DNA from: Dipteris shenzhenensis
Lineage: Eukaryota > Polypodiophyta > Polypodiopsida > Gleicheniales
Assembly: GCA_047967505.1 (NCBI GenBank)
Contig: CM106539.1
DNA length: 64,000 nt
Reading direction: 5' to 3' (one strand)
Shown here: piece by piece, positions 45,511-56,194 of the stretch
Layout of the letters: each line of letters begins with the position of its first letter
Position numbering within the stretch: position 1 is the stretch's first letter
Made by a program: the position numbers and the translations under genes
Notes under the pieces: model-generated
What the model was told of the DNA's origin: nothing
The model's input: the letters and a program-made list of their open reading frames with translations, nothing else
Databases searched by the model: none

Positions 45511-46034
45511 AGTCTTGAGATACATAAGAGATACAAGATAGTTTGGAATAGAATATAGATCAATTCATCCAAGGTTGCATGGATACTATGATAGTGACTA
45601 TGCAGGAGATCATGAGACCAAGATATCCACACAAGGACATGCATTTTTCCTTGGTCAAGGTGCTATATCATGGTTGTTAAACAAGAAACCAACTGTTTCT
45701 TTGTCTTCAACATAAGAAAAATATAGGGCACTCACAAAGGTGCATGTGAGGCTATATGGGTCAGAATACTATTTGTTAGAAATAGATTGGTTTGATGAGA
45801 GAAAGCCAACAACAATATACTGTGATAATCAATCGGCTCAAGCATTAGCCAAGAATCCAATATATCACTCCTGGATAAAGCACATTAATGTCAAAGAGCA
45901 CTTCATCAGAGAAAGAGTATTACTTGGTGACATCACATTGCAACATTGTGATAGCAAAGAATGTTGTAGACATATTTACCAAACCACTTCGAAAAGAGCT
46001 TTTTGAGAAACACCACCAAGTTCTTGGTTTGACG
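45511..46034 (+). pseudogene. Copia E RNase H
   Basis: Reads YYDSDYAGDHETKIS, YCDNQSAQALAKNPIYHSW, IKHINVKEHFIRE, then the C-terminal HQVLGLT followed by a stop. Frame changes near 45700 and 45990. Confidence 0.8.
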
Positions 46035-46062
46035 TAGAGGAAAGACATTCCCATTAAAGGGG

Positions 46063-46695
46063 TGTGATGGAATGTAATGCTCACTCCTCCTTCACTCTAG
46101 TATTTGAGTTTAGCATCTCATGATGTATCATGTGTAGACTATGAGTGAGGGCCTTTGTTGTGGGTATGCTCGCCCTTTGTGAGGATAGTGTAGGTACCTC
46201 GACATATTTATCTGACATGGCCTTGTGGTGGATCCATCCACCTTTGGGGCAGATATGCATACTTCATGATGTTGATTAGGGATGTTTTTTTTGAAGCTAT
46301 TCGTATATATTAATATAAAATCTTGGTGAAAGTTATCAAGCTATTTTTTCTAGCTCCATAATAATGATAGAAGATATTAGAATTTTATATGTTTTCTTTT
46401 GAACTTTGAAGAAAAAATTGTAAATCTTGGCGAAACTTCAAAATTTTTGGCAAAAGTTTCAAACCTTTATTTTTATTAGGGCATACAAACTTTTGAAACC
46501 ATTATAGAGGTTTAACTTCGTAATAACGAAATTAGTAGGAAAAAGTCATCCATGATGTTGATCTTGAGAGAAGGTGTTGAGGAGGATTCATCTCAACATC
46601 ATGTTTGATATTATGCATGCATAGACTGGTATTAGATCTTCTGCACCTTCTACATAGTATATTGGGTACTCAGCTTCATACTCGAATGGACATGC
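46063..46695 (+). repeat. Probable 3' LTR and downstream flank of copia E
   Basis: TGTGATGGAATGTAATGC follows the purine tract directly, as an LTR start should. The LTR end is unknown because no 5' LTR is in the window. AT-rich thereafter. Confidence 0.5.
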
Positions 46696-47660
46696 TTGTA
46701 TTGCACCCACTCTCAGAAAATGCAAAAGGAAAGCCTACAGTGGGAAAATGGCATCCTTTCTTGCAACCAAAGTGCATCACTTGATCATCACAAAAAGGAT
46801 CCTAAGTGGGACCCCATTCTACTAATTCCATTGGAGCGGGTACACGTGTGTACTTTGCATACTGAAATGCATATACTTGATAAGTTACTCTATCTCCATC
46901 TAGTTTATGCTTGGAATTTGAGGCCACAGCAAGTCTCTGCACAATGCATAGCAAAAGCTAAAGAACTACCCTCACTATTGGGACGTCATGGAGGCAATGT
47001 GAAGCTTAAGCAGGACAAGAAACAATCATGAAAGACACAAAATCTTTCTGCTAAAGTATCCAAGGGTGGAGGAAAGGCAAGGAGGTTCGTGTCCAACCAC
47101 AATGCTGATAAATAAAAACATACATTGGCTCAAAGCACCCTAGGTTGGGAGTATTGGAAAGCTTTGTGTGATTGCACTATGAATCAAGCTTCACATCCGT
47201 GAATTGCTAATTTGAGAGCAAAACTATGGACAAAGCTTGATGTAATTATAAAGTTTCCTAGATAAGGTCAAATAGATGAGCTTTATTATAAGAGATTCAG
47301 GACAGCATTGGGAGAATTAATATCATTGATGGTGGGAGTCACATATTACACATTACGTGGTAATCCTCCTTAGGTTGAAGTTTTGTGCTTTAAACTTGAG
47401 TCAGTTTATGTTTCTAATACGATGTTTTTCTTTACAGCATATTCTTTATGCACATGCACTATGGTTTGTGGAGCAATGGGGGCCTCTGTCCATTTGGAAT
47501 ACTCAAAGAATGGAGAAATCGCACTATAGAGGAAAAGAAACCTACTTCAAGAATACAAGGCATGGGGGTGGTATCACACAAAGCAATGCACTACACAAAA
47601 TATTCAACTAGTTTTATAGATGTCTAGAGGCTAGGACTCTCAAGCACGGCAAGGTAGAGG
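46696..47660 (+). pseudogene. Unassigned transposase-like gene with one intron
   Basis: One plus frame runs with only a few stops from 46696 to about 47358 and reads ILLIPLERVHVCTLHTEMHI, LLGRHGGNVKL, KGGGKARRFV, ANLRAKLWTKLDVI. A GT...TTTACAG intron (about 47359-47438) separates it from HILYAHALWFVEQWGPLSIW, RMEKSHYRGKETYFKNTRHG. The block resembles conserved plant proteins of transposon origin that I cannot name. Intron presence and lack of retroelement motifs argue for a DNA transposon or a decayed host gene. At least three in-frame stops mean it is not functional as read. Confidence 0.5.
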
Positions 47661-47899
47661 TCTCAGGCCTCACAAAAGTGATTGAACATGTCAAGAAGAG
47701 AAGGAGATGTGCTACTTGGAAGTCCTCAACAAGGAGTCAAGGGGTTGCACTTTGGTTGCAATGTGGAGTTAGATGGGGAGGCATTGTGTCTTAAGAGAAC
47801 CCCAAATGTAAAATGTTTGATGAATAAAGTTAACACTTTTTTGAGTCAATTACAAATTCCAAAATTCACAAATTTGTTTGGAAATTGCATAGTTGCATG
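47661..47899. other. Flank between the transposase-like gene and copia D LTR
   Basis: The 3' continuation of the preceding frame (to about 47810), then AT-rich sequence. No separate gene. Confidence 0.4.
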
Positions 47900-48618
47900 T
47901 GTTAGATATCAATGCTCCACTCTCGTGCAACTACGCGGGAACCAGCTAACTCTACTTGTAAGCCCCCCATATGAGGAGAAGGCATTTGAGTAGCTCGGTT
48001 ATCTGGTAGGTCCTGGTTTGGACACCAGATGGGGACCATGTCTGGCCTCATGGTTGGACGGAGTTGGCACACTGCCAACTAAGCTACATGCAAGTGCGGG
48101 AAGGCATTCCATGACTGACTGCATTGAGGGTAGACAGAGCTTTTCCCAGAGCCCACTCTCAGGTTGCGGGGCCGGTTTGGAGTCCCAAACGATCCTGGAT
48201 GGCTGTGGGCCAAATGACGATCATAGGTCAGTTGCTCTATTTTATGCCACGATTTTATCGTGTGGTCGGTGGCCTATTTCGGGCTGACCCCCAGTCGACC
48301 ATCTTGGGTGGACTGGGTCGGTCACCACATTGGGTCTAACCGACTATGACTAGTGGCTATATAAGAGCAAGCCCATGAAGCCCATTTCATCTCACTGGCT
48401 ACAGCAACCCTGATTCCTTAGCATCCAACCTCCGTCCTCTACTATTTCTGGCATGCCATCGAAGCTTCTCTCACAGGAGCACACGGCTGGGAGGCAGCGC
48501 CATCTATTGTATCAGTTCTACAGTAGTCAAATTTTTGATTCTCCATACTATCTGTTTTCTCTCTTGCGTACGAGATCCTGTTATCTGTTGAGCACAGACG
48601 TTATATTATTTTCTTATA
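47900..48618 (+). repeat. 5' LTR of copia D
   Basis: The 3' boundary is firm: it ends CTTATA directly before the primer site. A TATA box, CTATATAAGAG, lies near 48357. The proposed start TGTTAGATATC at 47900 is a guess from the usual TGTTAGA form, as no second full LTR exists here. The last 290 bases match 57987-58274. Confidence 0.7.
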
Positions 48619-48630
48619 TGGTATCAGAGC
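48619..48630 (+). promoter_or_regulatory. Primer-binding site of copia D
   Basis: TGGTATCAGAGC, complementary to the initiator methionine tRNA 3' end, directly after the LTR. Confidence 0.92.
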
Positions 48631-48739
48631 CTGGACTCTAGCAAGAAGATTTGGTAATCTATTTTTGTTTGCCAATAGATTGTGAGAGATGGCCTAGCCT
48701 GCAAGACTGTGAATCCCACCGTTCGGTGAAAGCGGAAAG

Positions 48740-49510
48740 TTGGATGGCTCTATCCACTCTGGAAGTTCAAGATGAAGACCATCCTAAGCCCATACAAGCT
48801 TTGGGACACTACTACTGGGGTGGACGTTAGGCCGGATCCAGCCAATGCAGGACAACAGATAGTACCAACTACAGATGAGATTCTTTTGTGGACAAGAAGA
48901 AATGCAGATGCACTGTGTTCTATTATCTGCAGTGTAAGTGATTTCGTCATGGCATTAATTCAACATGTCACCACAGTAGAGGATGCATGGACCGTCTTGA
49001 AAAATCAGTACGAGACCATGAATCAGACATGAATTTAGAATCTGGAGACTCAACTCGCGAATGAAAAATTGTCTAAGTCTGAAGCGGCAGAGAAGTTCAT
49101 CACCAGGGTGAAGAATCTGTGTGATCAAATGACTGCGATTGGCATCACCATCACCAGCGAGAATCTAGCACGAAGGTGCATACGGATTCTCCCTCCAAAT
49201 TACGACGGTCTTGTTACGGCGCTGAATACACAGAAAAAAATTCCGCCCCTCAACTTTGAGGATTTCATCGCGATGCTTTTGGAGGAAGAGATGCATCAAA
49301 AGATGAGGACTGGAGAAGATTCGGCTTTCTATGCTAGATCAAAGAAAGATAAGGGTAAGGACTCTGGTAACCCATCTTCTTCTCATGATAAAAAGAGAAA
49401 GAAGAAGATCAAGTGCTTCTATTGCAACAAGGCAGGGCACAAGCAGAATGAGTGTCAGAAAAAGGTTGTAGATGAGAAGAATGGAGTAAAGAAAGAGTCC
49501 AGCAATAGCG
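48740..49510 (+). pseudogene. Copia D gag with zinc knuckle
   Basis: KLDG is readable just before a frame shift into PLWKFKMKTILSPYKLWD. It continues EDAWTVLKNQYETMNQT, two stops (49030-49040), then ANEKLSKSEAAEKFITRV, RILPPNYDGLVTAL and a CCHC knuckle CFYCNKAGHKQNEC. This is the UBN2-type copia gag. Confidence 0.85.
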
Positions 49511-49810
49511 CGCAGGCAGTACCAGTAGAGCTATTCATCGCAATTGAGGAGATTTACATGGAGGCAGTTCATGTACCTGCGGATGAACCCTGGATCATTG
49601 ACAATGGTGCATCGTGCCACATGACCAGTCAGAAGGATTGGTATACCTCTCTACAGCCGGTAGGGAATGACATCCTGGTAGCAGTCGGCAATGATGCAAA
49701 ATGTCTAGCAAAAGGAAAAGGTACGATTGCTCTCAAGTCAAATGGAGTTGTAAAACACTTGTCCAATGTTCTTTATGTGCCAGACATCAAGAGGAACTTG
49801 TTGTCTATTC
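49511..49810 (+). pseudogene. Copia D aspartic protease
   Basis: Reads PWIIDNGASCHMTSQKDWY, then GKGTIALKSNG and VLYVPDIKRNLLSI. The catalytic Asp is present. The following Ser of the usual DSGA is Asn. Confidence 0.82.
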
Positions 49811-50786
49811 TGCAATCACAGATCGGGACCTCAAAGAACACTTCGATAAGAATGGTGCACAAATTGTGGATCTTCAAGGGAAGCTCTTTGGTAAAGGTAC
49901 ACGACACAACATCTATGAGCTCTCAGATTTCAACGCTCGAGCGGATGTGAAGAACACTAAGCTATGGCATGAGAGGTTTGGTCATCTAAACCTTGGTTCT
50001 TTGAAGGAGATGCATAAAAGTGGAATGATTGCAAACCTACCAGAAATTTCAGATCTGCCCGATGTATGTGAAGCTTGCATGATGGGCAAGCAACATCGGC
50101 AACCCTTTCCTAAAGAGGCCAGCAGGGCAAAGGCTCCTCTAGAGCTCATTCACATGGACCTCTGCAGAAAGATGGAGACAAAAGCTTTGGGTGGTTCCTA
50201 CTACTTCATGATGTTGATCGACGACTACAATAGAAGGATATTGATATACTTCCTGAAGACTAAAGACGAGGCTTTTAGTAAGTTCAAGGAATGGCATGTA
50301 ATAGTCGAGAAAGAAACGGGGAAGAAGGTGAAGAAGTTGAGATCAAACAGAGGTGGAGAGTTCACATCAACTGAATTCGAGAGTTACTGCAAAAGTCACA
50401 GGATCAAGAGGCAGAAACCCCCGCCACATACATCACAGCAAAATGGAGTAGCAGAGTGCAAGATGTGCATCATCTGCAACATGGGCCGGAGTATGATGAA
50501 AGGGAAAGATTTGCCAAAGAATTTCTGGGTTGAAGCATGTAACATGGCAGTTTACATTCTCAATCGTAGCTACACGAAGGCTGTGAATGGGATGACTCCA
50601 TTGCAGGCCTTTTCTGGTAAGAAACCTTCAGCTGCACATTTTAGAGTTTTTGGATGTGATTGTTTTGTGCATGTCCCTGATGCTAATAGGACTGAATGGG
50701 AACCAAAGAGCCGAAAATGTATTTTCTTGGGCTATAGTGAAGAGGTGAAGGGTACCGTCTCTATAACCCTATTACCAAGAAGGTAA
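49811..50786 (+). pseudogene. Copia D integrase
   Basis: Joined to the protease by a frame shift near 49805. Reads LWHERFGHLNLGSLKEM, CEACMMGKQ, HMDLCRKM, LIDDYNRRILIYF, RSNRGGEF, QQNGVAECK, FWVEACNMAVYILNR and KSRKCIFLGYSEE. The second catalytic position, usually Asp in RSDRGGEF, is Asn at 50346-50348, so strand transfer should be abolished. A stop follows at 50786-50790. Confidence 0.88.
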
Positions 50787-50789
50787 TTT

Positions 50790-51202
50790 AGTACCATGTG
50801 GTCTTCTCAGAACAGCCGCATCAATTGGAGGAGGATGCTTCCTTCCCAGACAACCAAGACCAGGATATCCATCCAATAACACCACCAACAGCAAACCGAA
50901 CTCCCCCAATGGTGTTTGGGAGGTTTCAAGATAAAAAAGATGAAGAAGAGCCTGCAGAACCACAATGGCAACGGCCATTCCCGAAGTGGGTAAAGTAGCT
51001 TTTGGACGACAGAGAACCTCTAGCCATTGAGGAGGAACCATCCGAACATCACCGGTCCAAGAGATTAGAGGAGAAAAGAAGGGCGTAGGAACACTTGGTC
51101 AACTATGCTACAGAGGTGATCCGTGCTGATGAACCCAAGTGTCTTGAAGAGGCACAGAGAGATGATAGGTGGATGGAGGCTATGCAGTCGGAGTTGAAAA
51201 AG
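50790..51202 (+). pseudogene. Copia D integrase-RT linker and RT start
   Basis: Pro/Glu-rich linker, RSKRLEEKRR, then DEPKCLEEAQRDDRWMEAMQ, the standard first helix of copia RT. The frame ends at SELKK where L copy 3 begins. Two stops interrupt the linker. Confidence 0.8.
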
Positions 51203-52010
51203 TGCGGATCGTACTAGCCTAATCTATCACTTAATGAGTATAAAGATCATGGAGGATCAAACCAAATACGGAAAGCCATGGAGAGAGAGATATGAAGTAT
51301 GAAACACTCAATCTTTTCCAATGTGCTATATCAACAATATAGGATAGGCTTCTTATATAGAGAGAGCCTTTAGAATAGTCAAACCATGTGGGATCCTCTC
51401 ATCCACATCTCTCCTTGTGGATATCCTCAATCCACATCTCCACATCATGTAGTCCACATCCTAGGGTGGCTACTTTAATTCTTTCCTATACCATACCTTA
51501 GCCTTTAATCTATGTGCTCATGGCACCATAACTCTCAACACCTCCCCTTGGTGCCATAATCCTTTGGCTACTGCAAGGTGGTCAGATGTGAGTTTACTTG
51601 TCAATACCTCCCCTGGGTGCTTTCATAGCTACTCTCAGGTGGTCAGGCTTGATTTACAAAACATAGGCAAGGTTGGCAAGGTTTTTTCTTTTCAATGCTT
51701 CATGTCGATGGCGTTTGCTTCTTCGCTTGACATAGTTTGATGCATGATGCTTTGTTCTTCCATGTGCCTTGATGCTTTATGTGTGGATGCCATGCTTCGT
51801 GCTATGGTCATCTCATGCACTTGTGCTTTTGGCATGCTTATTGCATTCATGCTTTGCTTTTCCATTTGTTGCAAAGGTCTTACCAATTGATTTCTTTCAA
51901 TATTGGCAGTGTCTAATTGCATACAATGATTCTGATTTAACAAACGTGTAGAGCTCGAAAAGATGATTACTTTTCCTTTTTGGAGCATGCGCAAATTCCT
52001 CTTAGATTGC
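51203..52010 (-). mobile_element. Element L, copy 3 (3' LTR and part of the interior)
   Basis: On the minus strand an LTR begins TGTTGAGAGTTATGGTGCC at 51541 and is preceded by the purine tract AAGGGGAGG, as in element L. The adjoining 460 bases match the PPT-side interior of L (37370-37834). The LTR extends to about 51203. Its U3 half matches L, including the TATATAAG box (minus strand, near 51355), but its last 130 bases do not. No 5' LTR was found to the right. Confidence 0.8.
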
Positions 52011-53121
52011 AAGTTACAGCTTGTCGAAGTTTTTGTGAAGAGGAGGGGGCCTTGATGATGTGGCAGAGGCTATTCACATGCTACACTCACATTGTGCTTA
52101 ACAAGGGGCTCTGTGCTTAGGTGGCACTTAACTAATCCTACCCCTAACCATGGTTATTGTGAATTGACCCTTCAGGGGTTGGCTTGACCAAGGTTAATTC
52201 TACCCAAGTTAAGTTAACCAGCAGTCAATGACCACACCCAACTAACCAAGGTTAACTGTGGTTGGATTAACTTAACCACAGTTCAGCCTTATCCTGCCAC
52301 GTGGCTTTTTGTGGGAGCCTTAGCAATGAAGACTTTGAAGAAATCTCTGAGGCCTGAGCATGATGGCAGTGACGTCCATGAAGATGAGAAGCGACGTTAG
52401 GAAGACAACCGCGGGTGTTTGCAGCGTGGAGGTGTCCTCGATTTGTTGTAGGAGCTGCCGTTGATGGAGGTTACGGGAAAAGTACCTGGAAAAATGGATC
52501 TGCCTCAACAGATCTTGGAATCGCATGCATATTATAGGAAACATTGACAAAGAATTGTATTGTAATTCATTGCCGACTGCGTAGCTGAGCTAGCACTCCT
52601 GCTCCCAAAACACACCATGCTTGCTACAAGCTCTATTGATCGCGAAGTCGTTTTGACTATTGATATCTACTTCCACACATGATTGATGTTTTAATCAAAA
52701 TCTTGCACTCATAGTTGTTGCAGCTTCTTTAGACCCGTTTCGTAGCCTTTTACCAAACTATTCCAAAAGAGCTTTACGTGCCGTTTGGAGCCGTGGGCTA
52801 GTAGAGAAGCAATGTTTTGGTGCTGTGGACGATGGAGGAGGCTGAGCATGGAGACAGAGAGTTTCTAGAGAAGGAGCTATGTGTGGACACATTTGCCTTC
52901 TACTGCGTGGTGAGATTCTTACAAGATTGCTCAGAAATGACCATTACAGCGCAAATATTTATCTAATCGCATGCTTTTGAATAGAATAGTGAATGAAAAT
53001 ATTAATGCCAACAACAATTAAAGTTACAAAATACAATGACAGTATAAAATAAATTTTGTAAAAGAACACAAAATGGGGCACTGTATAAAAAGTATAGCTG
53101 TATTCATATAAAATAAAATTT
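52011..53121. other. Unassigned region with GGTTAA-type words and a hairpin
   Basis: The segment 52130-52285 is rich in GGTTAA/TTAACC words and contains a perfect 10-bp inverted repeat, AACTGTGGTT at 52254-52263 and AACCACAGTT at 52274-52283. The rest of the stretch shows no domain. The distal end of X copy 2 must lie somewhere here or at about 53.1 kb, but no element terminus was recognised. Confidence 0.45.
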
Positions 53122-54610
53122 CTATACAATAAGGCTCCAGAGCCTTTCTCTCTTCTCTAAAACATTGAGAACATCGGGCTTTGAATTCCCAAATACACTC
53201 CTAGCTCTAAACTTAGTTGATAGAGAGTTAATGCTATTGTCGTTGTTGGCCAGGGACATGGCTGTTGCCGTCAATGCCATACCTTGAAAATTGGTTCCAA
53301 AGGCATTGAGGGCAGCCATGCGGTTCACCAAAATGACCTTGTCAGCATTGCGATTGATGTCAGCATGACCAATCACTCTTGACAAGGCCTTGCACTTCAA
53401 GAGGTCATCAGTGCCATGTGGAGAAAACTTTTTGTGGATAACCACAAAGTGCCCTTTTGCTTGGCCAAGGTAATGTGCCAGTGCATGATCTCAGGCTAAA
53501 GCTACTATGAACAAGGCATTGTCGAGATGAGAATAGGTCGACCTCAAATGCCTCTTGCAACAGTCCAACATTACATTAGAATTCCATTAAAGCAAAAGTA
53601 TACCAAGAGAGAAGAAATTCAAAGCTCATAGTTTCTTACCACTATGGAGTCATCATGCTCAATTCCTTCCTCTTTGTTAATGAGGATGGATACAGAGGTC
53701 TCCTGGTGTCTGGAGTGAGATGTGGAGGCTTCTTCTGGAACATCAGGTAGGTTGGAGTAGATTGATGTCTCTGCATCTTTGATTTGGGCCAGTGTTAAAG
53801 CAAGAACCTCTTCTATTGAATCATCTACTCCCAAAAACCCAGGTTCTTGCATAGTTATGTCCACCTTGTATCCACACAGGATACCAAGAGCTTCATCCTC
53901 CTAGAGACCAAACATAACCTCTATGTCATGGAGAAAGAGGTATTGTTCTCCATCGACAAGAAGGGGAGCAAGAAACCAGATCATTGTTGTGGGGTCAATA
54001 GAGGTGGTGCCCGAGGTGGATGGAATTTGAGACATAGAATGGGGTTTAGGAGGTTGCTAGAGCACTTCCAGGGCCAATGCAGCTTCGCGCTCCTCAGATT
54101 CTTCATCTATGGGCTCTTCATTGTAGATGTTGGGCTCATCTACAAAAATAAGAGGATTAGAAAGGGTAGGGGCAAGGTCACGGCTTGAGGTCGAGGCCTC
54201 CTCTTCTATTTGTCCTTCTAGAGAAGGAAAATAAAGGTCATTTCCCAGGATAAGAACCTATTTCCTGTGTTTTTTATGATTCCACATGCTAGGAGGTCAT
54301 CAGTGTCCACCTCCCTAAACCCTAGGGGTGTGAGCTGGGCGATCTAAACGCTTCACAAACCTGAGTTCTTGATTGAACAAGTACTTCAAATAATCAATAT
54401 GGACCCATCTTTTTGTAGACTCATCAAGTTGATATGCAAAACTCGCGATGTAGTCTTGCATGTACTTGATGAGGTCTTCAAAATCATCTCGGGCTCCCAA
54501 GTAGGTGCCTAGGACGTCTATGCTCTTATCCATGGAAATAACTCCTCGTCTATATCAATTAATGGAGTATGGGAGATGAAATCATGGAAGGCAGGCCTAG
54601 CAGAATCCAT
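53122..54610 (-). pseudogene. Unit X exon group 3 (copy 2)
   Basis: Blocks read FISHTPLID (start near 54610), SIDVLGTYLGARDDFEDL, KYLFNQELRF, then an acidic block partly out of frame, EPGFLGVDDSIEEVLALTLA, SILINKEEGIEHDDSIV, an intron, and SRVIGHADINRNADKVILVN, MAALNAFGTNFQGMAL. The last frame (53122-53445) is open for 107 codons and extends past the truncation of copy 1. Unrecognised. Confidence 0.45.
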
Positions 54611-55096
54611 GGTAGTTTGGTAGCTGGGAGAACTATGGCTATGATAGCGAAACTTTGAAACTAAAGTAACTTTATAACCTATATATACCCAAATGTTCTA
54701 AATATAAAAAATAAAAAGAATTATAAATTTTTTGGGAAAAAGTTGACATTGACATGAAACAAAACCATTCAAAACATCAAAATTAATTGCACCACTATTG
54801 ATTGGAAAATGTCAAAATCCATAATTGTTCCACCCCACATTGTTTACAATCTTCAATATTGCAGGAGGGATAAAAATGGCACTATGCACGAGCTTCTCTG
54901 CACGCTTTCCTACCTTTTCACCATTTAAGGTAAAGTGAAAGGACTCAGACATGCCATCCTCCATGACTAATAGGTGTTCCCACATGCCCCTGAGAGTCCA
55001 CTATGACGTGACAGTCACATTCTTGACATCTCCTAAATGAGAACCAATACATAAACTTACCCCTGTATTATCATCGTCGTTAGAGTCAAGGGGGAG

Positions 55097-56164
55097 CTAA
55101 TTGCCACCTGTTTTCTTCCAACGCCTATATTGGAAAGCAAAATATAACATTTGGTGGGAGATATGGTACTTGACAACCACATTGTCCTTACATACATGGC
55201 ATTGAAACATATCACCCTTTTGTTCACCTGATCTGCTTTCCCAATTCACCCCAAGCGATTCCTCAAGGGCATTCTCATGTAGGCACTTGCATGACCACAT
55301 GGTTTTTGTTTTGTGCATCTGGATATTTTGAAAACAAGAAGCAAAAATGTGCAGAGGCATAAACCAAGACAACCTTACCCATTTAGAGCCAAATGTAAAC
55401 TTCATGGCCATGCCCACATCCTTTGCAATCTTTTCCTTGTATGATTGCATTGTTCTTATGTCTACCATGCTGCAATCCATGTCTTCAAGTTGTGGTGTTG
55501 CAATGCATTGAAGATGGCCATAGCCTGATGCCATCCTTGGAGTAATGTACTTGGCATTATACCAATAGATATTTCTCTGTTTCAAAGTAGAGGACTTCTC
55601 TCCAGCATGCATTTGCCTTCCTAAATCCTCATGAATGGCAGTAAACTTACCTAAGAAGCACTCAACTGGTTCCCACTTCTCAAACTCTGAAGGAAATACA
55701 TCTGCTATGCACAAGTTCTATTTTAAAATACAATTTCAAACTGACTCATTACACTGGTTCTATTTTAAAATACAATTTTCAAGCTGACTCATTACACTTC
55801 AAAATCTTACACAAAATGTAGACTTACAATGTGATGGTATTGTTGATTGATTTCTTGACGGAGAAAGGCATATGTCCTTCCCCATGTAGATGTGTTGAAC
55901 CTTTGCAAGCAATCCTTTCTTCCCAAGCTTGAACTTCATGATACGGCCCTTCCATTCATGCAAAAGATCACCTCTTTTGCTCTTGGGAAGCTTATGTGGA
56001 CCCTTGGCAAATCCTCTCATGACTATCCAATCATTCAAGTTGTAGGTGCAAGGCACCCATTCACCCAGTGCATTTTTGCTCCTGTGGGACACAGAGTACA
56101 TGTATGGTCTCCTCACCATGCTTGTACAGAGGTCACAACAGCAATAGTGGACTAGAAAGTGCAT
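55097..56164 (-). pseudogene. Unit X exon group 1 (copy 2)
   Basis: First exon reads CCCDLCTSMVRRPYMYS, EWVPCTYNLNDWIVMRGFAK, GDLLHEWKGRIMKFKLG, KVQHIYMGKD. After a GTAAGT...CATAG intron come DVFPSEFEKWEPVECFLG, DLGRQMHAGEKS, NAKYITPRMASGYGHLQC, KEKIAKDVG. A second intron precedes KTMWSCKCLHENALEE and FQCHVCKDNVVVKYH. This copy is cleaner than copy 1 in the first two exons (205- and 121-codon open stretches). Repeated Cys pairs suggest metal binding. Function unknown. Confidence 0.5.
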
Positions 56165-56192
56165 CTTGGAGGGAGAGAGCAGCTCCGATAGA

Positions 56193-56194
56193 GA
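56193..56194. other. Right breakpoint of the inferred 42.5-kb inversion
   Basis: Left is X copy 2 body (minus strand); right is copia C beginning at the residues that follow WVYK. See the partner at 13704/13705. Confidence 0.7.

Larger units (their letters stand above)
43641..46062 (+). mobile_element. Ty1/copia element E, 5'-truncated and frame-broken
   Basis: Plus-strand order is integrase, RT, RNase H, then a purine tract (TTAAAGGGG, to 46062) and an apparent 3' LTR start TGTGATGGAATG. Gag and protease are missing. It is unrelated at nucleotide level to the A/B/C family. Several stops and frameshifts. Confidence 0.8.
47900..51202 (+). mobile_element. Ty1/copia element D, 3'-truncated by element L copy 3
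   Basis: A 5' LTR, a primer-binding site, gag, zinc knuckle, protease, integrase and the first residues of RT occur in order on the plus strand. The sequence stops at 51202 inside RT, where an L-family LTR in opposite orientation begins. It belongs to a copia lineage distinct from A/B/C and E. A related LTR fragment lies at 57987-58274. Confidence 0.88.
53122..56193 (-). pseudogene. Unit X, copy 2, body part (cut at an inversion breakpoint)
   Basis: On the minus strand this follows X copy 1 from about position 4460 to its 3' end and beyond, with the same exon blocks and introns. It starts at 56193, where the pyrimidine-rich Ser/Pro segment meets copia C, and its missing head is at 12985-13704. 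The distal frame runs on past the point where copy 1 is truncated (SNSINSLSTKF-like segment, VFGNSKPDVLNVLEKRERLW). Stops (for example in place of the Cys codon of GNCLP) and a 7-base deletion show decay. Confidence 0.7.

Noticed and set aside
55097-56164. Assigning unit X exon 1-2 to the BAH domain family
   Set aside because: Only a loose resemblance (ExxLGK motif, charged strands); key BAH residues cannot be aligned by eye.
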